Assembly (NCBI GenBank): GCA_028023455.1 | Contig: JAQFVV010012510.1 | Coordinates: 3,327,420-3,391,419 of the forward strand | Origin: Epiperipatus broadwayi | Lineage: Eukaryota; Onychophora; Udeonychophora; Euonychophora; Peripatidae | DNA length: 64,000 nucleotides | Direction of reading: 5' to 3' | In this document: positions 33,720 to 45,744 of the stretch, one piece after another | Layout of the letters: the number at the start of each line of letters is the position of its first letter | How positions within the stretch are numbered: position 1 is the first letter of the stretch | Notes under the pieces: generated by a model | What the model saw: the letters and a program-made list of their open reading frames with translations, nothing else | Database searches by the model: none | Told to the model about the DNA's origin: nothing | Translations under genes and position numbers: made by a program

Positions 33720-34745
33720 TGCAATAAGAAAGAGTAATGAATAAACAATTTAAAAAGATTTATAATCAATGACAAAGACTTATAAAGTAGCAGTTCATAT
33801 ATGTGTGTGTGTGTGTGTGTTTATATAGGAAAAACCAAGTCTTTTTAATAAATAATGCACTGCATGGCAAAGTCATGACCAACAGAACTTTACAAAGGAC
33901 AATGAAAAATAAGTATTCATCACAGTTTTCATGTCAGGTACTGAAGATTTATTTTCTGTTCTTGTTTTATTCTCTAGCTCAGGGTATCTAAATAACCATT
34001 TACTGTTCAACATTGGATAGGTGAACTACCTGAGAGAAAAATCTTAATCCTCTTGAAAGGAATTTTACTTGGTCCAGATTCAAATTCCAGGTTGTAGTCT
34101 TGATAGGGCTGCACTATGAGATCTTTATGCTTGTGGGTGCATGTGTGCAAATAATTTAATTGTTTCTGAATTATTTTTGATTGTGCTGTAAATATTTTTA
34201 ATGCTAATTTGAAAAACCATATTTCAAAAGCTGCAATTCAAAAATTCTTTAGAACTTGATAAAAATTGTTTAGTCTTAGAACTGTCAATTGGTAGTTTCC
34301 TAGCAACATCAAAGATGAAAATATAGCTAGTTTCCTATTAACATCAAAGATGAAGATATAGTTTACATGAATATAATTCCATAAATTTGGTTTGTTTGCA
34401 TAATAAGTCCATGAAAATATTTATCTTACACCTCTCTGGAAAAGATAAACAAATCTGAAATTAAAATTATAAACTATGATGAAGCTTGTTATGAAAATAA
34501 CTTTTCTCAAAATTAAACCTTTAGATTCAAAGTGAAAATTATCTATAACAATAGTATTGAAGATAGTGAGAATAATAAAAAAAATGTGAGAAAGTATTGG
34601 ATATATGCAGAATGATTTAAAAAGCACCAACTGCAGAACAATTTTAAAATTTTGTCCTAAGAAGATATGAGCAACATCACTTTATCTTTTGAAAGAAGTT
34701 TCATTCTATTTTTGGGTAATTTGCATTTTTATAGATTTTCTGACA
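33720..34745. other. AT-rich; (TG)n microsatellite only
   Basis: (TG)n at about 33801-33820, and a local duplication of AGTTTCCTA.CAACATCAAAGATGAA.ATATAG around 34293 and 34328. No gene recognised. Confidence 0.35.
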
Positions 34746-34749
34746 TATT

Positions 34750-34840
34750 GTACCTTTTCCGAATATCCCTATCTTCAGACCAGTGACAGCCAGCAGCTAG
34801 AAACTGGTCTGAGGATAGGGATATTTGGAAAAGCTTTTTA
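34750..34840. repeat. Short hairpin related to hammerhead repeat families
   Basis: Perfect-looking inverted arms (TTTTCCGAATATCCCTATC at 34755 and its complement to 34836). The apex holds GAAACTGGTCTGAGG, which resembles the GAAA plus GTC plus stem I strand of family A. CTGATGA is lost. Probably a collapsed ribozyme-bearing foldback. Confidence 0.45.
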
Positions 34841-34869
34841 AGAGCTTATTAGTATGCTAATTATGTAAC

Positions 34870-35675
34870 ATATATACATATATGTAATTGAAATGGTATT
34901 AACTACCTCTCATTGTCTAATGTGACATCAAACCAACAAAAGATATCACATAACTCAATGGAAGGTAATTTCTTTCATTTCATTTACAGATATTTTAAAA
35001 AATTTATGTACAGAAATTCACTCACATCAAATAACTTTGTCTACTCGAACATAATCTACCACGTACTTATAAGAATAGACTGTTGTAACAGAGCAAATAA
35101 CAGTATTTAATAATGATTGATATTTTTTTCAAATTTTGCATTATTCATTTACTTTATATCTGAGATACTCTTTCAGCTACTTTATTTCAAATCTGATATT
35201 CCTTGCTGTATCTTGTTTTCATGTGTACCTCATTTGTATATATTTATTCCTACAAGAAATAATTTCTTGAAACAGTTATACAATTAATAAAATCTATACA
35301 TAATTGAATGAAAGATAAATAAATGCTATCATTTTTTAAATTTAATGCATTGATAATTATTACTGATATTTATAGCTAAATTAGTCATTATTTTTTCTTT
35401 TCTGTTATTTCTTTCTCTTTGGAGACTTAAATTATGACAGAACCTTATCAGTTTAAGACTCTTATGCTAACTTTTTGTTCTTCATTTGCTTTTCTTCCAG
35501 AATTATGATGAGATTCATTTATGAGAGACCACTAATGCTATGTCAGGATGACTTGATCAAAACTGGATTCATGTGAATTAAATTTTTTTTTCAAGACAAG
35601 TGAATTTGTTTTGCATTATAGGGTTTACGTTTTGTGGTATTCAGGAGATAAAGGATTTTGAAATGATTCTCATCT
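34870..35675. other. AT-rich, nothing recognised
   Basis: No repeat or domain could be supported; the short open frames lack features. Confidence 0.35.
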
Positions 35676-35679
35676 GAAT

Positions 35680-35755
35680 GTCACATGATCACCTTTTCTT
35701 AATGCTTATGCAAGCTGTTAAACCAGCAGGATGCGATGCGCTATGGCTTCCCCTT
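35680..35755 (-). repeat. Family A fragment at the LINE 3' end
   Basis: On the minus strand the LINE tail passes into TAACAGCTTGCATAAGCATT and then GTGATCATGTGAC, the family A segment that follows GGAGAGTTTTGCC in monomers. Confidence 0.55.
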
Positions 35756-36425
35756 TATTGAAATCAGTTATATCTCAGCCACTTTGCCTATTCCCCACCC
35801 TAAGTTTTTTCCATATTTTTTTTCTATCCTGCTACATCCCATTTCCACAACATCATTTTTGACCACTCTATGGTCTGTATATCTAGATCCCCCTTTTTCC
35901 AAACCCAGCATAAAAACCAAGAATCCATTTTTTGTATAATCACTTTGTTTATATTTATTCCCCCACAACTTCATTATTTGTATTTTTCTGTTTGTAAGCA
36001 TTTATATTCAATTAGCAGATATCCAATTCCATGCATTCCTTGCAGACTAAATCACCCTCCATTTATGTGTATATTCTCTTATTACTAATGATCCTGTTTG
36101 TATTTTAAACCGTAAACTACTTTCATTGCTATTATCGTAAATTAATTTACACCCAATATTCAGTTTATTTTTATATATATTTAAATTCTTTTTAATCTCC
36201 ATATTAGTTCTCCATTTCTCCAACTCCCTACTTTTATTAATGCATCTATCCCTTTCTTTGCCACTCTAACACTCAACAATCTTCCTAACACAATCATCTC
36301 ACCTTTTGTACAATTATACTGACATAAAGTCTTTATATAAATCTTTTGCATACTGTACTATCTTTCTTGTTGCCTGTCCTTTACTTGTAACCTAATTAAA
36401 TACTATTTTGGCTATTACTGTAGGA
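35755..36425 (-). mobile_element. SGNH/APE/RT-family LINE, copy D (C-terminal end only)
   Basis: The minus strand encodes the end of the LINE polyprotein (IMKLWGNKYKQSDYTKNGFL, FMLGLEKGG, VVEMGCSRIEK), matching 16934-16728 and the complement of 12010-12300. Heavily 5'-truncated. Family A sequence joins its 5' end at about 36427 and its 3' end at about 35750. Confidence 0.7.
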
Positions 36426-36427
36426 AA

Positions 36428-36625
36428 AATTTTGCTCACAATAGCGCCACCTAATGCCAGCTTTAGTAATCATTAGATGATAGTGCCTTATAATACTTAT
36501 TCAGTGCTTTGCTATCCAATATCTTCAGACTAGTTTCTAGCTTATAGTTTTCATTGGTGAGGAGCCTCAAATCTGGGAGCAGTGCAATTGGGTCTTTGGA
36601 TCGAATGCACCCCTCCTCTAGCATC
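36428..36625 (-). repeat. Family A unit fragment with degenerate hammerhead, joined to LINE copy D
   Basis: Minus strand: a relic core (CCAATGA at 36551-36557, GAAA at 36534-36537, CTAGTC), stem I strand, then the CTTTAG/GGTGGCGCTATTGTG family segments. It ends at GAGCAAAATTTTTCC directly before the LINE body. The breakpoint in family A is the same as at LINE copy A (about 15400). Confidence 0.6.
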
Positions 36626-37035
36626 CACTAAAGTGAGGGAAAAAATTTATACTGAATAAATTTAGTAACAAAAAAAAATGGAACTCCCCTCTCTTTGTGT
36701 TGTAAAATAATATTTATAACAGAGTTGAGAAATTAATGGATCAAAGCTTAATTCTGCCATTTCTGTTGCTTGCATGTCACATGACCTCCTGAGAAATTAG
36801 TCATTCGACCATTTTTTTGATTGAACTGTTTTTTTATAGAAACAATTCTAAATACTGTAATTAAATTTCATTTTAAAACTTAATCTCTTTCACCATTATT
36901 ATAATTTCTTATATTTGAATTAAACATAACTAAAGCAATAATGTTTGAATTTATTTGCATATGATTAAATACACAACAACTAAATGTTTGTGTGAGAAAA
37001 ATGTGAATTGTACAGCATATATTTTTTTTCCTTAT

Positions 37036-37107
37036 GCCAAATGTGTTGACCGGGAAGTGAACCCAAGCGAGTTTCTTGGAAGGCAGCTATGCTAACCACT
37101 AGGCCAT
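37036..37107 (-). repeat. Minimal tRNA-derived SINE (copy T2), diverged
   Basis: Minus strand: GGCCTAGTGGTTAGCATAGC (A box region) and GGGTTCACTTCCCGG (B box). The extended acceptor arm is lost on one side. Confidence 0.55.
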
Positions 37108-37114
37108 GATTATA

Positions 37115-38235
37115 AAATTACAAAGAATGAATTTTAATTGAATATGCTTTATTCTGCTTTTTCATAGCTCATTTATTTAAAATAATTTCCAAGTTCAATT
37201 CATATTTGATCTTTAGTATATAGAAATTCCAGATGCATGCACTAACCATTAGATTATATGCCAATGTGCACATATATTGATAGTTGTTAAATTAAATTGA
37301 CTGAAAGAATTTGATTCTCTTAAAGGAACCAGAACTCATCGTATACATTTACAATGTTTTAAACATCATAATGGATATATATTGAAACAGACGTATTATT
37401 TCATGAATATATTTTAAGATTTATTCTCCCCTTCCACCTAAAGTGATTGATTAAATTAAAACAGATGTATATTAAAAAAAAACCAACTTTTCAATAATCT
37501 TAGTTAAAAAAAAGCAAAATGTTTAAATTTAAGAGAAAATAATGATTGAGAGGTGGAAAAAAAGATAAATCTTCATTATTGATTTTTATAATTTTTAATA
37601 CCTCTTTAAGCATTTAAAACTGGCATTTATTAAAATATTATATTTTAATTTCTGAGCCAGTGTTGTTGTATACAAAGTGTGATAATCGCTGCCTTGTTTT
37701 CCAAATTTGATAATCTGCCTAATTCCTCATTTGTTCCCGCTAAAACTAAAATATCTAATCATCAAAGAAGAGAAAATACTCGGGCTTAAATGAAAGCTTT
37801 TTGACAAATCAGATATAGTGGAGTCATGCTATATTAATACAGAGACTTGACAGGGAAAAAAAAAGGGTGAAGTTCAAAAAAGTTCTATCTATGTGTTGTT
37901 TAGTTGCCAAGTGATTTTAGTGCAGAGTCACCTTTGGAATAATTATATTTACATCCACGCAACTCATCCCAGCTGAATAATCTAGTTTTATTAAGTGTAA
38001 ACCCTACAGTTGTTGGATGTTGAAAAGAAAAGTATTAATATGGGAAGCATAAGGATGAAAGGCTAGTCAGTAATAGCTTTCTCTCTATCTATAGCCATGA
38101 ATCTCCAAACTATGCCTGGGTGAATATGCATGGAAAATAAATAATGCCATTCAGCTTAAATAAACCAACCCCCTTTTTGAAATCCAATAGTGACCTGTAG
38201 TGGATGAACACACCAGATGAAAATGAAGGTAACGA
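37115..38235. other. Unannotated; could be part of a gypsy 5' LTR
   Basis: No repeat or coding signal. If the primer-binding site at 39380 is right, some of this stretch or the following minisatellite may belong to the LTR. Confidence 0.25.
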
Positions 38236-38239
38236 TTTT

Positions 38240-38830
38240 ATGAAATATTAAAAACTTATATGTTTATAGTCAAAATACATCTTTCTTGAAATAAATCATA
38301 AATGATTATATTTTTATGTGCAAATACATTTTATTAGGATAAATCATAAATGCTTATACATTTTATATACCAAATATGTAATTGTGGAAATAAAAAATAA
38401 ACACATATATTTATAATCAAAAAAGCAACTTTCTTGAAATAAATCATAAATGATTATATTTTTATATAAAAATGCATTTTATTGGGGATAAATCATAAAT
38501 ACTTAGATGTCTATAATCAAAATGCGTTTTTAATGAAAGAAATCATAAATGATTATCTTTTTATATGCAAAATACGTCTGAATTAAAATAAAGAATACAT
38601 ACTTATATCTGATGTGCAAAATACATTTGCATTGAAATAAATCATAAATTCTTATATGTTTGTATACAATATACATCTTTATTGAAATAAATCATGAATA
38701 CTTATATTTTAGACAAGCATTATGTTTGTATCGAAATAAATCCCAAATACTTATATGTTTATAATCAAAACATAAATGATTACATAAACAAAATACGTCT
38801 GCACTAGTATAAGTCATAGATGCCACATAT
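38240..38830 (+). repeat. Diverged minisatellite, period about 60 bp
   Basis: About ten imperfect head-to-tail copies of a unit built on GAAATAAATCATAAATG, followed by TTATAT.TTTATA, a CAAAATACAT block and a T-rich stretch. Copies vary in length (about 55-70 bp) and sequence, so the array is old. Confidence 0.75.
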
Positions 38831-39379
38831 ATCAATCTGAATGAAATATAAACACTATATAATTGGAATATGTCTCTAGCTGGTGGAATAATAAATGTTA
38901 TGTACAAAACACGGTTATACCTGGAATAATTAGAAAGGCTTAAGAAAATAATACACTTCTTTAAAAGAAGGAATTACAAATGTTTATAAGAAAAATATAG
39001 CTGTACATGAATCAAGGAATAATATTTAAATTACAACTAAAGAATTAAAGGATACCGTGGATAAATATATCACCAATGAGGAGTAACTGATCAATGGAAC
39101 CCAAGAAAATATGTGCATACCAGAAAATAGATCCTAAAGATGAACTATATAAAAAATGAACTAATGATAAACTTTATGGGATTATTGTCCAAAATAACTA
39201 AGGAGAACTAATGATCTTAACAAATGTTATGAAATAAATTTGTATATAAAACCAATCCAGTTGTTCATGTTGCATCACCTGTATTCATTGCACTTGTTCA
39301 CAAGAATCTCATGCCTCCTGACCTATATCCGGCGTAACTAAACCTAGATAAGTCAGATTGTAGTGAGATAGAACTCTAG

Positions 39380-39397
39380 TGGCGCCGTTTGGGGAAA
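39380..39397 (+). other. Candidate primer-binding site of the gypsy element
   Basis: TGGCGCCGTTTGGGGAAA resembles the TGGCGCC-type primer-binding site used with a tRNA 3' end, just downstream of AACTCTAG as expected after a 5' LTR. It lies in a GC-richer leader. Confidence 0.45.
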
Positions 39398-40329
39398 CCA
39401 AACACATAAATTTCTATGTGTTTCCAGTCTCTGTGGTGTTACATCCTCTGATAAGCAGGAAATATTATAGGTGGGGTGACGTCTGTATTGGGGAATGCCA
39501 ATCGATGGTCCCTGCCTACAATATGCTCATCAGGAAATAGTTACAACCGAGGTAAAGAGGTTGTACGGGGGTCTGGTTACAATATATATATATATATATT
39601 GTATAAAAATCCATTTTAAATACTTTGAATATTGAGATATTTTGATTACCTTGTAAAAAACGATATAAGAATTCATAGTTTTAAAAATATATCCATCCGA
39701 CTTATTCATTTAGATTAGGCTAAAGATATTTAGTTTAATAAAGTTGAAACTTTATAATCTTAAAAGTGGAAAGGTTTAGGTCCAGTTGAGATATCTGGAT
39801 GCTTGCACTTATAACATTGATATTAAAAAAAAGGTTTTTATTGTTCCAATTTATAAAAATAGAGCCTAGAATAGTCACAATAAATACCACAAGATAGCAC
39901 TGTTATTCACTGCAGTCAATTTAAAATTTTTTCTAATATATTGCTTTCAATTATAGATTAATGGTTACCAAAGGGTCAGAGGGCTTTTATAGATTCAAGA
40001 AGTATTATATCATTTGTCTTGCCAAACAAATTCTAGAAGAGAGTCATGAGCAAAGATACAATTTTTATAATATTTTTATTGATTTGGTCATTTGACTAAG
40101 TTAATCAAAATATTTATGACATCATTTTAAATTATCTGATTGTCTACCAAAATTTGTTCATATCATCCACTTCTCTATGACAAACTGATATAGAGCATTA
40201 TTAATATTAGTAAAAAATGTGAAGCATTTTAAATGAGGATTTGTGTCAATCAGGGATGTGTACTAGTTAAACAACTTAACCTCCCATGATCACCATTTTT
40301 TATGTTTACACAAACGAATGAGCTTGGAT

Positions 40330-41040
40330 TGAAAAAATCTGCTTTTACTTTGTATTCATAGCTTTATAATTAACTAAAGAGATGAAAGATGGGCTGCTAG
40401 AGGATTGCATTAAATCCTAAGATCTAGGTATAATGCACTAAAATATGAGGCTTCTCACTAGTGAAAACCACAAGCTAGAAGCTAGTCTGGGGATATGGAA
40501 TGAGTAAGCACTAGATAGGCATATGCACAAATCTTCTTGCATCCATTGATTACTGTGGTTGGCACAGGGTGGCACTACTTGTATGGAGAGCTTTGCCTCT
40601 GTATTAATTTGTATAAGCATTAAAAATGGTGATCATGTGATGTTTAATGTTTTAATACCGATCCTGCCTGATAGGATTATGGTGACTGTGATTATTAAAG
40701 AACCAAAGACCCCAAAATGTGTAGATGCTGAACTGAGTTCAGATCTGTATGACTATATAAGAAAATGAGCTTGAATTGAAAACATTATTGTGTTTTCATT
40801 TTGGACTCTAGGCTTTATAGTTAACTAAAGAGTTAAATGGTGGCTGCTGGAGGGTTGTATTAGATGTTAAGATCTAGGTGCAGTGCTTTCAAATCCAAGC
40901 CTACTCACTGACGAAAGCTAGAAGCTAGACTGGAGATATGGAATGAGTAGGCACTAGATAGGCATATTATGCACAAATTTTCTTGCAGCCCTTGATTATT
41001 GTGATTTGCACTGGGTGGCACTACTGTATGGAGAAGGTAT
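40330..41040 (+). repeat. Family A tandem array (period 450 bp) with two degenerate hammerheads
   Basis: GATCTAGGT recurs at 40421 and 40871, a period of 450 bp. Unit 1 core: CTAGTGA at 40458-40464 (two bases swapped from CTGATGA), GAAG, CTAGTC. Unit 2 core: CTGACGA at 40908-40914 is intact, but stem II is deleted and GAAA reads GAAG. Between them runs the full monomer including TCATGTGATG and AAAGAACCAAAGACCCC. Inserted in the gypsy relic. Confidence 0.75.
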
Positions 41041-41220
41041 GCTAGTTCCAACTTTATTGGTTAATTTTTATGATTGTAAACTTTGAAGCAGTTATTTACA
41101 GATGACTTCAATATAAATTTGATGTAGAATTTTTAATTTAAATTGATTAAAAGCAATAACAATAACTTCATATTTTTGTCTTCTATATTTACAAAATTCT
41201 TATGGTTGTGGTATCTTTTA
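41036..41220 (+). repeat. Repeat family E fragment
   Basis: Shares TATG.TAGTTCCAAC, CTGATTAAAAGCAA-like, TTCTATATTTA and CTTATGGTTGTG blocks with 59520-59720, and the first part with 58720-58790. Non-coding; class unknown. Confidence 0.45.
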
Positions 41221-42379
41221 CATTTCAAAATATATAAGGTTTTGAATTCAATATATAAAAATTTCGATTCAGTAATAAATATCAAAGAAACTTATGTCAG
41301 CAGTGAGAGAAACAACTTCAATAACTTTTATCTTGGGTGAATATCATATTGAAAATGTACGTATCTTGGAATCTTTTATACCAAAAGATGGATATGAATG
41401 TTAAGAAACACAAACTCCGATGGGTGAATATTCCATCATAGTGATTCAACTATTAACTAAATTAAGTGTAAATAGTGTTGTGATTCTAACAAACTTATCG
41501 GTGAAATATAAGACATAAAGACACTGGAAATTTTTTACTTGATGGTACTTCATGAGATTTTAAAATACGGTGATGACATTATAAGATCATCGATTATTAT
41601 AACAGTATATTTTCACATAATTAAGAGTATGAAGTGACAGATTCTCTGAAAAAAATGAATTAAAATTAATCCAAGATTTTTAAGTCTCTCAAAAAATAAC
41701 ATTTGCTGAAATTAAAAGACGACATTGTAAGATGTCATATGGTCACACTAAATGATCAGCATATTCTATATGTTCACCTATTTATGATTCATGGATTGCT
41801 TTATATAGTTATAAGATTAATCTATTATTTTTTATTCTTTGTCTTTATATGGTTAGAGATTTTTTTAGACATAGTATGCTCACATTCTTACGTATATAAC
41901 GAAAGAAGACTATTCTGAAACAGATGGTCGTATTTCATTTAAATAGAGTTAATCATAGCTGTGTTTATATAATGTAACTGTTTGTATAAACATTGATAAA
42001 TTTCTTATATATTAAATTTATTGTTTTCAAGTAATCTGTTAGTTATGTTGAATTAATAGTGTTTCCCTGATCTGCATAATACTTGACCCATGTTGGAAAA
42101 CTCAACTGGTGCAGTTGACAAGCTATAGCTCTAAGAGCCAACTGGTGTTAAGCAGATCTTAGACTTTGTTATATATTTATATTATAATAAGCTGATGCAA
42201 ATACTTATTGGGTAATTTGATTTCAATAATACTGCTAGTGTGCCGCTATACACAAAACATGTCACAAAGTATTTTATTAATAAAATTCAAAATAACAGTA
42301 CAGAGATAGCTATATTATTATGTTGTGCTCATTTGAAGGTTATAAAAATAATAAACTTGTCTGTTTGAACTAGTGGAAC

Positions 42380-42860
42380 CAGAAAACTTTCCTTACAATG
42401 AAATAATAGAAAAATTATCTTCTTATTCTTCTTTATTTCCCTCAAAACTTCATTTTAGAAATCGTCACCAGACTAAAGGTGGAAATGTTAAGAAATCTAA
42501 TATAGCTTTTTGTGATTTAATCAAGAATTGCATCTATGGATGATTTATCAGAGGTTCTCTTGTAACAAATACTGTGGAGAATATCAGATGCTAATTCAGT
42601 TAATAACTCTTAGCAAAGTCTGATTTAATATACAAGGAAGGTATTAAAAGATGTATTTCCCATGTGATGGATTTGGACCAGGCCAGAGAATATATTGATG
42701 CTAGTTTAGTAATAGCCAATTCTTAACAATTCAAAAGGCAATGAAATGAACCCAAGAGATGAATTCACAATAAGATGAACACAATAGTCAAATGAATTGT
42801 TATTTCTGTGGACAACCTGGACACTGAGCTCATAATTGCAAATGAAACAAAACAGGTGCT
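42380..42860 (+). pseudogene. gypsy gag remnant with zinc knuckle
   Basis: Reading across frames gives FIRGSLVTNT (like the gag F-I-R-G block), a DLDQAREYIDAS helix, and then a C..CG..GH....C zinc knuckle at about 42802-42842, the RNA-binding motif of gag. A stop falls inside the knuckle, so it is dead. Confidence 0.6.
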
Positions 42861-42984
42861 AAAATTGAAGACTTAGAGTATTACATAACTGCAATTTTTT
42901 GAAAACTAAAATTAAATATATAAAAAAAAACAAGATTAAAATTAAAAACTTAAAATGCAGCAAAATTATTCACTTTACCACTAT

Positions 42985-44470
42985 TTATTCAGGGCAAAAA
43001 TTTGAATTTCAAAATTGATAGTGGGTCAGGTATCTTTCATTTCCCTTAACAACTGGAAATTTATAACTTCAAACACTTGAAAATTTCCTTTTATTTGAAA
43101 AATTAACTGATGGGCAAAGAATGTAAGCAGCAATGAACTGAAGATTAAACGAATTGCAAACATAAAATCTTAATAATAAAGCTCAAGTTTTTTTTATTAT
43201 TATAGTTCTCAAGGAAATAAATCTGCTTATAGGATAAAACTTGTTCAAACCACTAGGAATCGGTGTTTACATTACTAAGAAGATTAACGAGAAGGAAATT
43301 TATAGTTAGTTTCTGATCCTATTCAAATCAAAATGGGAAAAAATTAAAACAACACTTATTCATATAGAACTCAAAAGAAAATGCCATCCCGGACATTTGC
43401 AAGGCATAGAAAGTACCTTTCACATAAAGACAAAAGATCAAAGAACTGACTGAATTAATTAAAAAAGGATATTTTGATCCCTACTGAAAATTCGGAATGG
43501 GCCACGCCAATAGTAGTGGTAAATAAGCTCAATGGCAAACTATGAATTTGGGCGATTATCAAATAAGTCTTCATAAAAGCTTTTACTCCTTGCATAACGC
43601 TTGAAAAATACTAGATTCATTATAGAAATCAGCATATTTTGCAGGTAGGTCTTTATATTACATTCCGACAAATATTCATAACCAAGGCAACATCTGAAAA
43701 ATTCACAATAGCAACATGCATAGGATTACCTTCTATTTGGAATTAATATCACATCCAATGTATTTCAAGCAAAGATAAACATGCTATTCACTGGACTCAA
43801 AGGTGCAATCCCTATTTTGAGGGCATATTAATTATGGCAAATACAAAAGGTACATTAAAAAATAAAGTAATTGATATCTGTAAGAGACTTGATAAATTTG
43901 GGACAATGTTAAATACAGATAAATGTCTTAATTAGTAAAAACTGAAATATTCAGGCTAAATTAACTCCAAATAAGATAAAGTTTCCACATCTGAAAAAAT
44001 TAAAGCAGTTAAAAACATGCCCAGACCTAAAAACATAAAAATAACTATAGCATTTTTTGGAACTAATAAAGGACGTGTGATGTTTAGTGGTTTAACTAAT
44101 AAAGTACTTGGAAATTTTTATTACGGGCAAAGAACATATTGTTCAACCACTATACAATCTGCTTAGAAAAAAAATCAAAAACAGAAATGGGCAGCTATCA
44201 AGGAAACAGCTTTTTTGATATCAGATAAAATAAAAATAATTAAGAGATAATTTTGATTACTGGTGCATCTGAGTTTGAACTTGGAGATGTGCTTTGTATG
44301 CAGAGAAAGTTCAATCATGGACATTAACAAATGCAGAAAAAAATTATACCCAACTCAATAAGAAGACCTTTGCTATAATTTTTGATATAAGTAAATTCCA
44401 CCAATATTTATTTGGTTGTCAGTTTATTTATGGTCATTACAGATTATAAATCTTTGTTAGGAATTTAAGC
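42985..44470 (+). pseudogene. gypsy pol remnants: protease, RT, RNase H
   Basis: Protease: FKIDSGSG near 43010 (the D-S-G active-site style). RT start: ILIPTENSEWATPIVVV near 43470-43520; later LPFGINITSNVFQAKIN near 43730-43790 (PFG...F motif). The catalytic YxDD box is not recognisable. RNase H: LITGASEFELGDVL near 44250-44300, then EKNYTQLNKKTFAIIFDISK and FHQYLFGCQF at 44335-44425. No integrase seen. Confidence 0.65.
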
Positions 44471-44594
44471 AAAACAAAATTTATTCTAGATAATCTTAGT
44501 TTATGAATTTTGTGTTGGCTTATCTTTATATCTGCTTATGATTATGAACTTTATTTACAAAAAGAGCAGATTAATGTAACATACAAATACATTA

Positions 44595-45740
44595 TCAAGA
44601 ATACCTGATATAGTGTGAATTAATACTAAACATTAATGTAAATATATCCCTTTTCCAAGCAATTTTCTTATTTCCAAACAAATTACTATTCTTACATACA
44701 ATTTTATAAGAAGACAATTTAAATGGCAAAGAAATAAAATTATATTTGTCTTTATCCTTTACATCCTTACAAATATTACTATTAAATAAAATACTTTTAA
44801 CAAATTTATCAGAGTAGCCAACACTCAAATAATCTATAAAATTGACCTCTCTGAATCAAAGCTACCCTACTAGAATTATTTAATTTCTTATTCCTATAAC
44901 AATAATTTCTTAAAGCAGCTACTTTGGGAGATACAGATTGATAGCTAGCTGAGTTCTTTACTTTTAACAAAATGACTACATACTAAATAATTAGTCGTTA
45001 TATTTCTAATCACCAAAAGATGTAAAGACTAATTGTTTAGTAAGAAGTCATTTTGTTAAAAGTAAAGAATTAAGGTCTGTAATTAAACCTGATAGTTATC
45101 AGTCTGCATCTCATAAAGTAGCTGCTTTAAGAAATTGTTATAGAAATAAGAAATTAAATAATTCTAATGGAGTAGCTTTGATTCAGAGAGGTCAATTTTA
45201 TAAAGATTATTTGAGTGTTGGCTACTCTGATAAATTGGTTAAAAGTATTTTATTTAATTGTAATATTTATAAGGATGTAAAGGATAAAGAAAAATATGAT
45301 TTTATTTCTTTACCAATTAAATTGTCTTATAAAATTGTACGTAAGAATAGTAATTTGTTTGGAAATAATAAAATTACTTTGAATAATTTATTAAATAATA
45401 CAAAGGAAATTTTTGATAGGAAAACTATTCCTGGTGTAGTGTATATTATCCCTTGTTTTTGTAAGAAGATTTCTATAGGTCAGAGTAGTTTGAGCTTAAA
45501 TGAAAGAATAAAGGTACATAAATGTAGGGTTAGAAATAAATATCTTGGTTCTGCTTTTGTATGTCCATGAAAAAGATATAGGTCACACTATTAATTTTGA
45601 TGAAACTAAGCTTGCTTTCTTTGAGAGAAATGAAATAAAAAGAATTAAAGAATCTTTATTATTGAAAATGTACTGAAGCAATTAACTTATTTAAGTTCTT
45701 TTAATATTAAGGGTAGATGGGAAGTAAATGGATTTGTGGG
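44595..45740. mobile_element. Penelope-like element in head-to-head inverted duplication
   Basis: Left arm 44595-44975 (minus) and right arm 45035-45410 (plus) encode the same protein segment (LSVGYSDKFVKS.., a KYNFISLPFK stretch, KNSNLFGN). They are separated by about 60 bp containing TTTTGTTAAAAGTAAAGAA and its complement. Only the right arm continues into the GIY-YIG domain. Partial inverted and tandem copies are typical of Penelope-like elements. Confidence 0.75.
45178..45690 (+). pseudogene. Penelope-like RT C terminus plus GIY-YIG endonuclease
   Basis: A 130-codon open segment (45178-45570) has the end of the RT and PGVVYIIPCFCKKISIGQSS, the GIY-YIG start (VYIIPC for GIY, SIG for YIG), then LNERIKVHK with the catalytic Arg region. 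A frameshift at about 45560 separates the CCHH-like continuation HEKDIGHTINFDETKLAFFE and KRIKESLLLK. GIY-YIG nucleases of these elements nick target DNA. Confidence 0.75.
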
Positions 45741-45744
45741 TAAT

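Larger units (their letters stand above)
39250..44580 (+). mobile_element. Decayed Ty3/gypsy LTR retrotransposon interrupted by a family A dimer
   Basis: A candidate primer-binding site TGGCGCCGTTTGGGG begins at 39380. Downstream in order are gag-like sequence with a CCHC knuckle (42380-42860), a protease motif (about 43010), RT (43430-43850) and RNase H (44240-44470), all plus strand and full of stops. A family A array (40330-41040) and a second repeat (41036-41220) interrupt the leader/gag region. No clear LTR pair could be identified; the 3' end meets the Penelope-like inverted repeat at about 44595. The CCHC form and domain order suggest the Mag-like branch, which is a weak call. Confidence 0.6.
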
